Source: Streptomyces inusitatus (GTDB lineage: Bacteria > Actinomycetota > Actinomycetes > Streptomycetales > Streptomycetaceae). From it: 64,000 nt of DNA. Each line of letters starts with the position of its first letter. Position 1 is the first letter of the stretch. Of this stretch, positions 1 through 7,696 are shown one piece after another. Made by a program: the position numbers and the translations under genes. The stretch covers positions 1 through 64,000 of the forward strand of contig NZ_BMWG01000015.1 of the NCBI RefSeq assembly GCF_014651115.1. The letters run 5' to 3'. The notes beneath the pieces are model-generated. The model had not been told where the DNA came from and did no database searches. It worked only from the letters and a program-made list of their open reading frames with translations.

Positions 1-108
1 CGCAAGGACTGGGCCACCGCCGACGCCATCCGCGATCAGCTCCAGCAGTCCGGGCTGGTCATCGAGGACGGCCCGGACGGTCCGCGCTGGACGCTCGGCC
101 CCCGCTGA
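1..108 (+). CDS. cysS: cysteinyl-tRNA synthetase, C-terminal end (partial)
   Basis: Only the last 35 codons are in the window, ending in TGA at 106-108. The visible tail (KDWATADAIRDQL, then VIEDGPDGPRWTLG) matches the C-terminal anticodon-binding end of cysteinyl-tRNA synthetases, which charge tRNA-Cys in the cytoplasm. It lies directly upstream of rlmB, the usual actinobacterial order. The 5' part, with the catalytic HIGH and KMSKS motifs, is outside the window. Confidence 0.85.
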   Translation, partial: RKDWATADAIRDQLQQSGLVIEDGPDGPRWTLGPR

Positions 109-120
109 GCCAGGACGAAT

Positions 121-146
121 GTGCCGCCCGGCCGTCCGGGCGGCAC
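121..146 (+). terminator. hairpin between cysS and rlmB
   Basis: Perfect 11-bp inverted repeat, GTGCCGCCCGG and its complement, with a 4-nt loop, starting 12 nt after the cysS stop. No T-run follows, as is common in streptomycetes. Likely a terminator or attenuator; inferred from structure only. Confidence 0.6.
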
Positions 147-193
147 ACTGTCATACGTACACACATACGAGGATCCAGGAACAGGTAACAGTC

Positions 194-1144
194 ATGGCCG
201 GGAACAGCCAGCGCAGAAACCGCCGCACGTCCAACAAGAAGGGCGCGCAGGTCGGCAGCGGTGGCAATCGGCGCCGCGGCCTTGAGGGCAAGGGTCCGAC
301 CCCGCCCGCCTCCGCCCGCAAGGGCCATGTCAAGAACCGGGTGGCCAACGCCAAGGCCCGGCAGACCACCCGCCGTCCCGTCGCCCGGCGCGGCGGCAAG
401 GGCACGTCCGAGATGGTCGTCGGCCGCAATCCGGTCTTCGAGGCGCTGCGCGACGGCGTGCCCGCGACCATGCTCTACATCCAGCAGTACATCGACAACG
501 ACGAGCGCGTCCGCGAGGCCATCCAGCTCGCCACCTCCCGCGGCACCCTCCACATCATGGAGGCCCCCCGCGCCGAGCTGGACCGGATGACCAACGGGCT
601 CAACCACCAGGGCCTGGTCCTCCAGGTCCCGCCGTACGAGTACGCGCACCCCGAGGACCTCGCGGCCACCGCCGCCGACCACGGCGAGGCCCCGCTGATC
701 GTCGCCCTCGACGGTGTCACCGACCCGCGCAACCTCGGCGCCGTGGTCCGCTCCGCCGCCGCCTTCGGCGGACACGGCGTCGTCGTCCCCGAGCGCCGCG
801 CCGCCGGCATGACCGCGGGCGCGTGGAAGTCCTCCGCGGGCACCGCCGCGCGCACCCCGGTGGCCCGCGCCACCAATCTGACCCGCGCCCTGGAGGGCTA
901 CCAGAAGGCCGGTCTCACCGTCGTCGGCCTGGCCGCCGACGGCGAGCACGAGGTCGGCGACCTGGAGGCGCTCGGCGGCCCGCTGGTCATCGTCGTCGGC
1001 AGCGAGGGCAAGGGCCTCTCCCGGCTCGTCGGCGAGACCTGCGACTACCTCGTCCGCATCCCGATGCCCGGCGGCGCGGAGTCGCTCAACGCGGGCGTCG
1101 CGGCGGGCATCGTGCTGTACGAGGCGGCCAAGCGCCGCGCCTGA
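194..1144 (+). CDS. rlmB: 23S rRNA (guanosine-2'-O-)-methyltransferase RlmB (TrmH/SpoU family)
   Basis: A 316-residue SPOUT methyltransferase. The first ~75 residues are basic and disordered (NRRTSNKKG, then RRPVARRGG). The SpoU substrate-binding domain follows (~78-150, VVGRNPVFEALRDG) and then the trefoil-knot catalytic domain (~160-316) with LDGVTDPRNLGAVVRSAAA, GSEGKGLSRL and SLNAGVAAGI, the three TrmH motifs. It transfers methyl from SAM to a guanosine 2'-OH of 23S rRNA. The ATG at 194 is chosen because AGGAACAGG lies just upstream; the in-frame ATG at 119 would add a peptide read through the cysS hairpin. A strong hairpin follows the stop. Confidence 0.92.
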   Translation: MAGNSQRRNRRTSNKKGAQVGSGGNRRRGLEGKGPTPPASARKGHVKNRVANAKARQTTRRPVARRGGKGTSEMVVGRNPVFEALRDGVPATMLYIQQYIDNDERVREAIQLATSRGTLHIMEAPRAELDRMTNGLNHQGLVLQVPPYEYAHPEDLAATAADHGEAPLIVALDGVTDPRNLGAVVRSAAAFGGHGVVVPERRAAGMTAGAWKSSAGTAARTPVARATNLTRALEGYQKAGLTVVGLAADGEHEVGDLEALGGPLVIVVGSEGKGLSRLVGETCDYLVRIPMPGGAESLNAGVAAGIVLYEAAKRRA

Positions 1145-1152
1145 GCCGCTCC

Positions 1153-1197
1153 GCGCGCCCCCGGCACCTCCCCTCCCGGGGGGAGCCGGGGGCGCGC
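1153..1197 (+). terminator. rlmB terminator
   Basis: Perfect 13-bp stem (GCGCGCCCCCGGC with its complement) and a 19-nt loop, 8 nt after the rlmB stop. Confidence 0.7.
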
Positions 1198-1362
1198 GTG
1201 TACGAGAGGCCGACGGTGATGCGTACGAGAGACCGGCGACGGTGCGCACGGGAGGTTGACGCCGAGGAGGCGCACCTCTTCCAACCCTCTCACCAGCCTT
1301 GACGGGTCTCGGACAGATAGGGCCCGTCACGGCAGTGTCCAAACGCGATGTCACTCGGTTAG

Positions 1363-3036
1363 ATGAGTGTGGACACCAGAACGCCCCGGCCCGGGTTCGA
1401 TGATCAGCCTGCGCTGAGCATGATCAAGGTCGACTGCGACCCCGCTCAGGTCATCGTGAACCACGCCAGCTTCCGGGTGCAGCTCGCCCAGAGGCCGCGC
1501 CCCTCCAGAGTCATGGCGGACACCGCCATGATCCCGATGGGCGGGGCGGTGGTGCGGCGGCGGGCGCCTGTCGTCTGGAGCGGCAAGTCCGCGCCCGGCG
1601 ACTCGGGCGCGACCGGGCTGCTCCAGGCCGTGCGCAACAGCACCGCCACCGCCGAGCGCGACGGCTACGGCTCCGCCGGATACGACACGGGCTCGACCCA
1701 GCTCATCCCCCGGGTCCGGGTCCCGGGCGGCGCGGACGACACCGCGCCCACCCCCGTCGCGGGCTCCCCCGGCAAGCCCCTGCTGCCCCCGATGCGCCAG
1801 GCGGTCGGCGCGTACGACACCTACTCCGCCCCTTCTCCCTCTTCCTCCTCCTACGACGGCGACCAGGGGCTGTACGACGACGAGCCGGACGAGGAGGCGG
1901 CCGACGGCCGTCCCCAGCGCCACGGCAACGACGTGGTGCGGCACGCCTACTACCCCGGCCGCCGGATGAACCTCGGCGTGGTGCTGCTGCCGCTGCGGGT
2001 CTTCCTCGGCTTCATCTCCATCTACGCGGGCATGGGCAAGCTCTGCGACCCCGTCTACTTCGACGGCGGCGAGCGCGGCTCCATGGTGAAGTGGCTCAAT
2101 TCGCTGAACCCGTGGGCGCTCGCCGACCCGCTGCGCGACTTCGCGCTCTCCCACCCGGTGGGCGCGGGGCTCACCGTCGCCTTCCTCCAGGTCGTCGTCG
2201 GCGTGCTCACCGTGCTCGGACTGTGGCAGCGGGTCGCGGCCGTCTTCGGCGCGCTGCTGTCGGCGGCGCTGATCCTCACGGTGAGCTGGAAGACGGTCCC
2301 GGCCTACGACGCGCCCGACATCATCTATCTCGCCGCCTGGTCGCCGCTGATCATCGCGGGGGCGCCCGTTTACTCCATCGACGGACGGCTCGCGGGCGAG
2401 GCCTGGCGCACCCTGGGGCCCCGGTCCGAGCTGTGGCAGCTCCGCCAGCGGGTGCTGCGGCGCGGCGCGGTCGTCACGACCGTGGTGGTCGGGCTCACCC
2501 TGCTCATCGGGTCGATGCTCGGCGGAGCGGTCCGCTCCACCGAGATGGTCACCGTGCCGGGGCCGAACCAGGACCCGACCAACCACCTCCCCGGCTCGCC
2601 GCTGCCGAAGGACATGCCGTCCGGCACCCGCTCCTCGGCGGGGCCGAGCGGCGGCGGAGAGAAGGAGAAGAAGGCGAAGAAGGAGCCCTCGCCGACCGCG
2701 AGCCAGTCCGGCGTTCCGACCCGTCAGCAGTCCACCGCCCCCGCCTCGGCGGGGACCACCGCCCCGGGTACGGCGACCACGGGCACCGGTGCCGGCCGCC
2801 CCAGCCAGACCCAGGGCACGGGCAGCGGGCAGCAGCAGCCCACCCGTTCCCAGCCGGCCCAGCAGCAACAGCAGCCGGCCACCGGCACCGATCCCGCCAC
2901 CGGAAGCGGCGGCACGGGCAGCGGCGGCACCGGCAGCGCGCCCGGCAGCAGCCCGGACAACACCGGCTCCACCGGCGGCGGTTCGGACGGCGGCACCACG
3001 AGCGGCGGCAAGGTCATCGGCGGTCTGCTCGGCTGA
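1363..3036 (+). CDS. DoxX-family integral membrane protein with low-complexity tail
   Basis: 557 residues. Residues ~1-200 are hydrophilic; a DoxX-like four-helix membrane domain follows (~200-390: NLGVVLLPLRVFLGFISIYAGMGK opens helix 1; AAVFGALLSAALILTVSW; IIYLAAWSPLIIAG; then VVTTVVVGLTLLIGSML). The last ~150 residues are rich in Gly, Ser, Thr, Pro and Gln, probably an extracytoplasmic tail. DoxX proteins are quinone- or thiosulfate-linked membrane proteins in some species, but substrate and role are unknown here. The ATG sits inside a CACTC...GAGTG dyad (1352-1369) with no clear Shine-Dalgarno, so the transcript may be leaderless. Confidence 0.8.
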   Translation: MSVDTRTPRPGFDDQPALSMIKVDCDPAQVIVNHASFRVQLAQRPRPSRVMADTAMIPMGGAVVRRRAPVVWSGKSAPGDSGATGLLQAVRNSTATAERDGYGSAGYDTGSTQLIPRVRVPGGADDTAPTPVAGSPGKPLLPPMRQAVGAYDTYSAPSPSSSSYDGDQGLYDDEPDEEAADGRPQRHGNDVVRHAYYPGRRMNLGVVLLPLRVFLGFISIYAGMGKLCDPVYFDGGERGSMVKWLNSLNPWALADPLRDFALSHPVGAGLTVAFLQVVVGVLTVLGLWQRVAAVFGALLSAALILTVSWKTVPAYDAPDIIYLAAWSPLIIAGAPVYSIDGRLAGEAWRTLGPRSELWQLRQRVLRRGAVVTTVVVGLTLLIGSMLGGAVRSTEMVTVPGPNQDPTNHLPGSPLPKDMPSGTRSSAGPSGGGEKEKKAKKEPSPTASQSGVPTRQQSTAPASAGTTAPGTATTGTGAGRPSQTQGTGSGQQQPTRSQPAQQQQQPATGTDPATGSGGTGSGGTGSAPGSSPDNTGSTGGGSDGGTTSGGKVIGGLLG

Positions 3037-3052
3037 GCCGCCACAGGCCCCA

Positions 3053-3100
3053 CGCGCGGCGGGGGCGGATCCGGATTCCCGGGTCCGCCCCCGCCGCGCG
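3053..3100 (+). terminator. bidirectional terminator after the DoxX gene
   Basis: Perfect 17-bp stem beginning CGCGCGGCGGGGGCGGA with a 14-nt loop, between the convergent DoxX gene and nucleotidyltransferase gene. Confidence 0.75.
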
Positions 3101-3180
3101 TTCCCGGCCGAGAAGGGCCCTGTACGGGCCTGTGGGCGCCGACAGGGGGTTGTCCAGGGGTACGGGGGGTCCGGCCGGTC

Positions 3181-3903
3181 CTAGCGGGCCTGGGCAGCCA
3201 GTTCCTTCGCGGCCTCGGTGAGGTCCTTGGCGGTGTCGATGGCCCGCCAGTAAGCGCCGTTGGGCAGCGGGAAGCCCGCCAGCCTGCGCTCCCGGGCCAG
3301 CCCGGGGAAGGTGGTGCGCTCGTGGTCGCCCCGCTCCGGCAGCAGCTCGGTGAAGGCGGCGGCGAAGACGTACACGCCCGCGTTGATGAGATACGGCGAC
3401 GGCGGCGACTCGATGAAGTCGGTGATGTGCCCGAAGGCGTCCGTCTCGACCGCGCCCCAGGGGATCCTGGGCCTGGCCAGCGCGAGGGTGGCGACCGCGT
3501 CGCGCTCGGCGTGGAAGGCGGCCATCTCACGGAGCGAGAACCGCGTCCAGATGTCGCCGTTCGTCGCGTACCAGGGCAGATCGGGGTGCGGCAGCCGGGC
3601 CGCCGCGTACTTGAGGCCGCCGCCCCGGCCGAGCGGCTCGGGTTCGACGACGGTGGTGACGCGCAGCGGCAGTTCGGCGCTGGCCAGCCACTCCTGGAGC
3701 ACCTCGGCGAGATGGCCGCAGGAGACGACGGCGTCGGTCACGCCTTCGGCGGCCAGCCAGGACAGCTGATGGCCGATGATCGGGGTCCCTGTTCCGGGGA
3801 TCTCGACCATCGGCTTGGGCCGGTCGTCGGTGTACGGGCGCAGCCGGGAGCCCTGGCCGCCGGCCAGGATCACGGCCTGCGTCGGATACGTAGGCGTATG
3901 CAT
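3181..3903 (-). CDS. sugar-phosphate nucleotidyltransferase family protein
   Basis: 240 residues with the NTP_transferase signature at the N-terminus (AVILAGGQGSRLRPYTDDRPKP, residues ~9-30): glycine-rich nucleotide-binding loop plus the K-P of sugar-1-phosphate nucleotidyltransferases. LINAGVYVF and a DGD-like ATNGDIW metal-site region follow. Such enzymes couple a sugar-1-phosphate to NTP, giving NDP-sugar and pyrophosphate; the sugar cannot be read from sequence. The ATG at 3901-3903 places the glycine loop at the usual distance from the N-terminus; longer in-frame ORF upstream has no family features. No pathway partner is adjacent. Confidence 0.8.
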   Translation of the reverse strand: MHTPTYPTQAVILAGGQGSRLRPYTDDRPKPMVEIPGTGTPIIGHQLSWLAAEGVTDAVVSCGHLAEVLQEWLASAELPLRVTTVVEPEPLGRGGGLKYAAARLPHPDLPWYATNGDIWTRFSLREMAAFHAERDAVATLALARPRIPWGAVETDAFGHITDFIESPPSPYLINAGVYVFAAAFTELLPERGDHERTTFPGLARERRLAGFPLPNGAYWRAIDTAKDLTEAAKELAAQAR

Positions 3904-3941
3904 GCGGTGAACGATATGCGCAGCGGGCCGTGCGCGGCCCG

Positions 3942-4361
3942 TCAGCTCCCCTGGGTCTGCTGGGCGACGCCGCTCGCGAAGGAGGTGTCGCAGACGGGCT
4001 TGGAGTACGCCTGGGCGCGGACCGGACCGAAGCGGTCGACGGCGGCGCGGCCGAGCGAGCGGGCGATCGACATGCAGTGCTTGGCGAGCGAGGGGCGGGC
4101 CTCCACCTCGCGCTGGAGCCGGGTGAGCGCGGTGCCGGGGTCCTTCTCCTGGAGTTCGGTCATCAGCCGGTCGCGCAGCACGTCCTGCGGGGCACGGGAC
4201 TTGGCGCGCACGGAGACGTTCTGGGAGGAGGCGGTGAGGATCTGGTCGCCGGTCTGCCCGGCCCACGGGACGCTGGTGACCGCGAGGGTTCCGGAGAGCA
4301 CCAGGACGACGGGCAGAACGAGGGCGAAGGAGCGGCCGATTCGGCGTGCTGAGTGGGTCAC
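3942..4361 (-). CDS. small secreted or membrane-anchored protein of unknown function
   Basis: 139 residues: basic N-terminus (SARRIGRS), one hydrophobic segment (~10-35, FALVLPVVLVLSGTLAV), then a soluble domain with two Cys (KHCMSIARS, KPVCDTSFA) that could form a disulfide outside the membrane. Not recognised functionally; short proteins of this shape are found beside the nucleotidyltransferase in other streptomycetes, from memory. It is 38 bp upstream of that gene on the same strand, so co-transcription is likely. Confidence 0.65.
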   Translation of the reverse strand: MTHSARRIGRSFALVLPVVLVLSGTLAVTSVPWAGQTGDQILTASSQNVSVRAKSRAPQDVLRDRLMTELQEKDPGTALTRLQREVEARPSLAKHCMSIARSLGRAAVDRFGPVRAQAYSKPVCDTSFASGVAQQTQGS

Positions 4362-4504
4362 GCCAGCGAGCGTAGCGGCCGGTGATGATGTGGCGACATT
4401 TAGTCACTCACGTGGGGGACGGTTCGAGGGGGCCTTTCGAATCCGCGGTTGACGGCCGACGGTGAAATGCCCGTAGTGGTGGTTTATTTCGCGGCGTACG
4501 CGTA

Positions 4505-4531
4505 ACGGCCCCGCGGGATCCGCGGGGCCGT
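4505..4531. terminator. msiK terminator
   Basis: Perfect 12-bp stem ACGGCCCCGCGG with a 3-nt loop, 23 nt beyond the msiK stop on the minus strand. Confidence 0.75.
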
Positions 4532-4554
4532 CACGTGTGGTCTCTCGGGGAGCG

Positions 4555-5682
4555 TCAGTCGGTGAGGCGCTCGCCGGTGGAGGTCGCGAAGACGTGGAGC
4601 TCGTCCGCGCGCGGCACGACGTGCAGCTCCGAGCCCTTCGCGGGCACGGACCGGCCGCCGACACGCACGACCAGCTCCTTGTCCTCGCCGCTGACCTTCG
4701 ACGCGCCGTAGACGAAGCCGTCGGAGCCCAGCTCCTCCACGACGTTCACCTGCACGGCGAGGCCGGCCGGGGCGTCCTTGGAGAGCGCGCCGGACGTGCT
4801 GCCGCTGTGCTCGACCACATCGAAGTGCTCGGGGCGGATGCCGACGGTGACCGTCTTGTCGCCGCGGTCGGCGGCGGCGCTCAGCGCGGCCCGGGAGACC
4901 GGGACGACGCTGTTGCCGAACTTCACACCACCGTCGGTGATCGGGACCTCGACCAGGTTCATGGCGGGCGAGCCGATGAATCCGGCGACGAAGAGGTTCG
5001 CCGGCTTGTCGTACATGTTCCGCGGCGAGTCGACCTGCTGGAGCAGACCGTCCTTGAGGACCGCGACCCGGTCGCCCATGGTCAGGGCCTCGGTCTGGTC
5101 GTGGGTGACGTACACCGTGGTGATGCCCAGACGGCGCTGGAGCGAGGCGATCTGCGTACGGGTGGAGACACGCAGCTTCGCGTCGAGGTTCGACAGCGGC
5201 TCGTCCATGAGGAACACCTGCGGCTCACGGACGATGGCGCGTCCCATCGCCACACGCTGCCGCTGGCCACCGGAGAGCGCCTTCGGCTTGCGGTCCAGGT
5301 ACGGGGTGAGGTCCAGGATCTGCGCGGCCTCTTCGACCTTCTTGCGGATCTCGGCCTTGTTCACGCCGGCGATCTTCAGGGCGAAGCCCATGTTGTCGGC
5401 GACGGTCATGTGCGGGTAGAGCGCGTAGTTCTGGAACACCATCGCGATGTCCCGGTCCTTGGGCGGCAGATGCGTGACATCGCGCTCGCCGATGCGGATG
5501 GCTCCGCCGTTGACGTCCTCAAGCCCCGCGAGCATGCGCAGGGAGGTCGACTTGCCGCAGCCGGAGGGACCGACGAGGACGAGGAACTCGCCGTCCGCGA
5601 TCTCGATCTCCAGCTGGTCCACCGCGGGCTTCTCGGTGCCCGGGTAGACCCGGGTGGCCTTGTCGAAAGTGACGGTTGCCAT
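4555..5682 (-). CDS. msiK: multi-sugar ABC transporter ATPase MsiK (UgpC/MalK type)
   Basis: 375 residues: an ABC ATPase followed by a MalK-type regulatory OB-fold domain. Walker A is GPSGCGKST (~residue 38), signature LSGGQRQR, Walker B VFLMDEPLSNLD, and a THDQTEA switch. The C-terminal ~120 residues carry VGIRPEHFDV, diagnostic of MalK/UgpC. In Streptomyces this one ATPase energises many sugar importers (cellobiose, maltose, chitobiose), so it stands alone without permease or binding protein, as here. ATG at 5682 has GGAGGGAC at good spacing; the upstream in-frame ATG adds 22 residues without family support. A palindrome at 5742-5759 precedes it. Confidence 0.93.
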   Translation of the reverse strand: MATVTFDKATRVYPGTEKPAVDQLEIEIADGEFLVLVGPSGCGKSTSLRMLAGLEDVNGGAIRIGERDVTHLPPKDRDIAMVFQNYALYPHMTVADNMGFALKIAGVNKAEIRKKVEEAAQILDLTPYLDRKPKALSGGQRQRVAMGRAIVREPQVFLMDEPLSNLDAKLRVSTRTQIASLQRRLGITTVYVTHDQTEALTMGDRVAVLKDGLLQQVDSPRNMYDKPANLFVAGFIGSPAMNLVEVPITDGGVKFGNSVVPVSRAALSAAADRGDKTVTVGIRPEHFDVVEHSGSTSGALSKDAPAGLAVQVNVVEELGSDGFVYGASKVSGEDKELVVRVGGRSVPAKGSELHVVPRADELHVFATSTGERLTD

Positions 5683-5741
5683 GGCTGTGTGTCCCTCCAC
5701 CGGCAGGAACGTGCCGGACGATCCGAGTAAAGGATTGGTGT

Positions 5742-5759
5742 AGTCCACCTGTGTGGACT
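5742..5759. promoter_or_regulatory. palindrome upstream of msiK (operator candidate)
   Basis: AGTCCAC-4 nt-GTGGACT, a perfect 7+4+7 dyad about 60 bp upstream of the msiK ATG. It lies where a repressor would act. The cognate protein is unknown; the half-sites resemble part of a DasR dre site but in everted order, so DasR binding is not claimed. Confidence 0.4.
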
Positions 5760-5859
5760 GGTGGTGACGCTACCTGGCGTTTTCTGTTATGTCAGTAACG
5801 GTTAGGGCACGAGATTCCCGTCCGACGGGGCGCGGTGCTTTGGTTACACTGCTACGGCT

Positions 5860-5933
5860 GCCTCCTTAGCTCAGCTGGCCAGAGCAACGCACTTGTAATG
5901 CGTAGGTCGTCGGTTCGAATCCGACAGGGGGCT
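5860..5933 (+). tRNA. tRNA-Thr (anticodon TGT)
   Basis: 74-nt cloverleaf: acceptor GCCTCCT pairs with AGGGGGC, D-arm GCTC...GAGC, anticodon stem ACGCA/TGCGT with loop CTTGTAA (anticodon TGT at 5894-5896), T-arm GTCGG-TTCGAAT-CCGAC, discriminator T. CCA is not encoded. From 5891 onward the sequence is the attL copy supplied by the element; the 5' part is chromosomal. Integration therefore keeps the tRNA functional. Confidence 0.95.
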
Positions 5934-5952
5934 CCGCTGAAAGGCCAGGTCA
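5891..5952 (+). repeat. attL: attL, 62-bp direct repeat (left end of integrated element)
   Basis: Identical over 62 bp to 24235-24296; the match begins at the anticodon loop and ends 19 nt beyond the tRNA. The next bases differ on both sides. Size, tRNA position and the integrase gene 27 bp away match AICE attachment sites. Confidence 0.95.
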
Positions 5953-5974
5953 GACAGTGTCTGAGCTGGCCTTT
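5940..5974 (+). terminator. tRNA-Thr terminator regenerated at attL
   Basis: AAAGGCCAG (5940-5948) pairs with CTGGCCTTT (5966-5974), with an inner CAGACA/TGTCTG stem. The left outer arm is inside the shared att core; the right arm belongs to the element. It also faces the end of the integrase gene. Confidence 0.8.
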
Positions 5975-5979
5975 CGTGC

Positions 5980-7377
5980 TCAGCGGATGCGCCTGCGACG
6001 CCGGGCGCGGGCTTCCTTGCTGCTCGTGGTCTCAGTTCTGGTCTCAGATGCGGGTTCGGCGGTGGGGAAGAACGCATCTCCCATCCGCTGCATGGCGTCC
6101 TTGGAGAGGCTGGACCGTCCCTTGACGTACCGGCGGGTCTGACTGACTTGGGTGTGGCGCAGGATCTCCATGATGGTCACCAGGTCCACCCCCAGCTCGT
6201 TCAGGATCGTGCCGGCCGTGTGACGGCTCCCGTCGTAGAGGCGACGGTCACTGATGCCCGCCTCGGCCAGGAGTTCCTTGAACTCCTCCCAGTCGGCGCG
6301 CGGGTCGAGCGGCCGGCCGTCGGACCGCGTGAACACCGCGTCGCATTCCTCCCACGCTTCCCCGGCCGCCGCACGCGCTTCGAGCTGCCGGGCCTTGTGC
6401 TCGCGCAGATGGGGGACGAACGGCGACGGAATGGGTACGGGGTTCTGGCTCTTCTTCGTCTTCGGCCGGGTGAAGACCAGCCCGCCGCCCTTTCTCTCCG
6501 GGCAGGTGCTCGCATGGCGCGTGCAGGTCTTCGGGCATGGCTTGGGGCATCCCCGGGTGTAGGTCCGGTGCGTGACGCAGTCCGGCGGGCACTGCTCGAA
6601 GCGATGGAGACGCTCCCCGCAGGCATGTGCGTCCTTGCAGCCGTGTCGCCACGTCAGCCGCTGGAGCTGCCACCGTGGGTGGAACAGTTCGGCGTCGAGG
6701 TCGATGTACGCCCATCGGAGCCCCAACGTCTCGCCTTGTCGGAAGCCCATGCCGACACCGACGATCCACCGCATGAATGTGGGCCGCTTTGCTGCCGCTT
6801 CAAGGAACGCGCGAGCCTGCTCCTGGGTGAACGGGTTGGCTTCGGTCTCATCGACGGTCGGCGGGTCAACGAGCGTGGCGACGTTCTCGCCGATGATCCG
6901 GCGGCGGTGCGCGATCTTCAGGGCTCGGGAGAGAATGCGGTGCGTCTTGAGTACGTGCGACGGCGCGTGCCCCTCGTTGAGCATGGCGGCGTACATCGTC
7001 TCCAGGTGCTCCGGCGCGAGCTTGTCGAGCCGGTGCTGGCCCACGCCAGGGATGATGTCGTTGCGGGTCTTGGACCAGTAGTCGTCCAGGGAGCGAGGCT
7101 TCAGCTTCAGGCTCGCGATGGTGGCGAGGTAGGTCTCCATCCAGGCCGCCACGGTCGGGACGCGCCCGGCCTTTGGCGCACGCTTCTCGTCTCGGAGTTT
7201 CTCCAGCTCTTTGACCTTGCGCCGCACTTCCGGTTCGGACTTGGCCCGGCGGTGACGGCGGTCCGGGCTGCCGTCACTCTTGACGCCCATGGTGACGCGA
7301 CCGTGCCACCAACCGTCACTGCCCAGATAGACGGACGATTCATTGTTCGCGTTACGCGAGCCCAACGGTGTCTCCAA
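5980..7377 (-). CDS. int: tyrosine-recombinase integrase of the AICE
   Basis: 465 residues. N-terminal arm-type DNA-binding region (~15-60), SAM-like core-binding domain (~75-170, SLDDYWSKTRNDI), then a catalytic domain (~180-435) split by an insert. Catalytic residues seen: Arg213 in GFRQGETLGLRW, DGSRHT with Arg385, His408 and nucleophile Tyr417 in RRYVKG. Residues ~246-295 hold about ten Cys and several His, a zinc-ribbon-like insert common in streptomycete integrases. It recombines attP with the tRNA-Thr attB. The start is TTG at 7377, just after a hairpin with T-rich tail; GTG or ATG alternatives lie ~26-30 codons inside. Ends 27 bp from attL. Confidence 0.93.
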   Translation of the reverse strand: METPLGSRNANNESSVYLGSDGWWHGRVTMGVKSDGSPDRRHRRAKSEPEVRRKVKELEKLRDEKRAPKAGRVPTVAAWMETYLATIASLKLKPRSLDDYWSKTRNDIIPGVGQHRLDKLAPEHLETMYAAMLNEGHAPSHVLKTHRILSRALKIAHRRRIIGENVATLVDPPTVDETEANPFTQEQARAFLEAAAKRPTFMRWIVGVGMGFRQGETLGLRWAYIDLDAELFHPRWQLQRLTWRHGCKDAHACGERLHRFEQCPPDCVTHRTYTRGCPKPCPKTCTRHASTCPERKGGGLVFTRPKTKKSQNPVPIPSPFVPHLREHKARQLEARAAAGEAWEECDAVFTRSDGRPLDPRADWEEFKELLAEAGISDRRLYDGSRHTAGTILNELGVDLVTIMEILRHTQVSQTRRYVKGRSSLSKDAMQRMGDAFFPTAEPASETRTETTSSKEARARRRRRIR

Positions 7378-7384
7378 AAGAAGG

Positions 7385-7411
7385 AGGCGGGCCGGTTGGT
7401 CCGGCCCGCCT
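7385..7411 (-). terminator. hairpin with T-rich tail between xis and int
   Basis: On the minus strand a perfect 11-bp stem (AGGCGGGCCGG and complement, 5-nt loop) is followed by CCTTCTTTT, which runs directly into the TTG start of int. It looks like an intrinsic terminator separating xis from int, or an attenuator of int expression. Confidence 0.7.
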
Positions 7412-7433
7412 GTGTCGCTTCGATCGTGCTGGT

Positions 7434-7649
7434 TCAGTGGGTGGGCTCGGGGCTGAGGCTCTCGACATACGCCTCCAGGACGCTGACGCGGATGCGTCGG
7501 CTCCGGCCTTGCTTGACGTACTCCAGGACCCCGGCGGCCATCAGCTCGTAGATGGTCGACCGGCCCATGCGCAGCGCTTCCGCTGCTTCGGCGGGGGTGT
7601 AGAGCAGAGGCTCGATGGTGGGGTGATGGGCGGGCAGGGTGAGGCTCAC
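7434..7649 (-). CDS. xis: excisionase, helix-turn-helix (HTH_17/MerR-like)
   Basis: 71 residues forming one winged-helix DNA-binding domain: YTPAEAAEALRMGRSTIYELMAAG is the HTH and VKQGRSRRIRVSVLEAYV the wing, as in Xis/AlpA-type proteins. It directs the integrase towards excision. GTG start at 7649 with GGAGG five bases upstream. Placed 57 bp before int on the same strand, with a terminator-like hairpin between them, and just downstream of the iteron array, which may include its promoter. Confidence 0.88.
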   Translation of the reverse strand: MSLTLPAHHPTIEPLLYTPAEAAEALRMGRSTIYELMAAGVLEYVKQGRSRRIRVSVLEAYVESLSPEPTH

Positions 7650-7696
7650 GGCATCCTCCGGGAGAGGTCGTGGGCGAAATAAATGGCGCAGTGGCC

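Noticed and set aside
119..193. 25-codon N-terminal extension of rlmB
   Set aside because: Runs through the cysS hairpin and lacks a ribosome site; ATG at 194 has one.
3904..4407. N-terminal extension of the nucleotidyltransferase
   Set aside because: Overlaps the whole small secreted protein gene in another frame and lacks family features.
5742..5759. DasR dre at msiK
   Set aside because: Half-sites are everted relative to the dre consensus.
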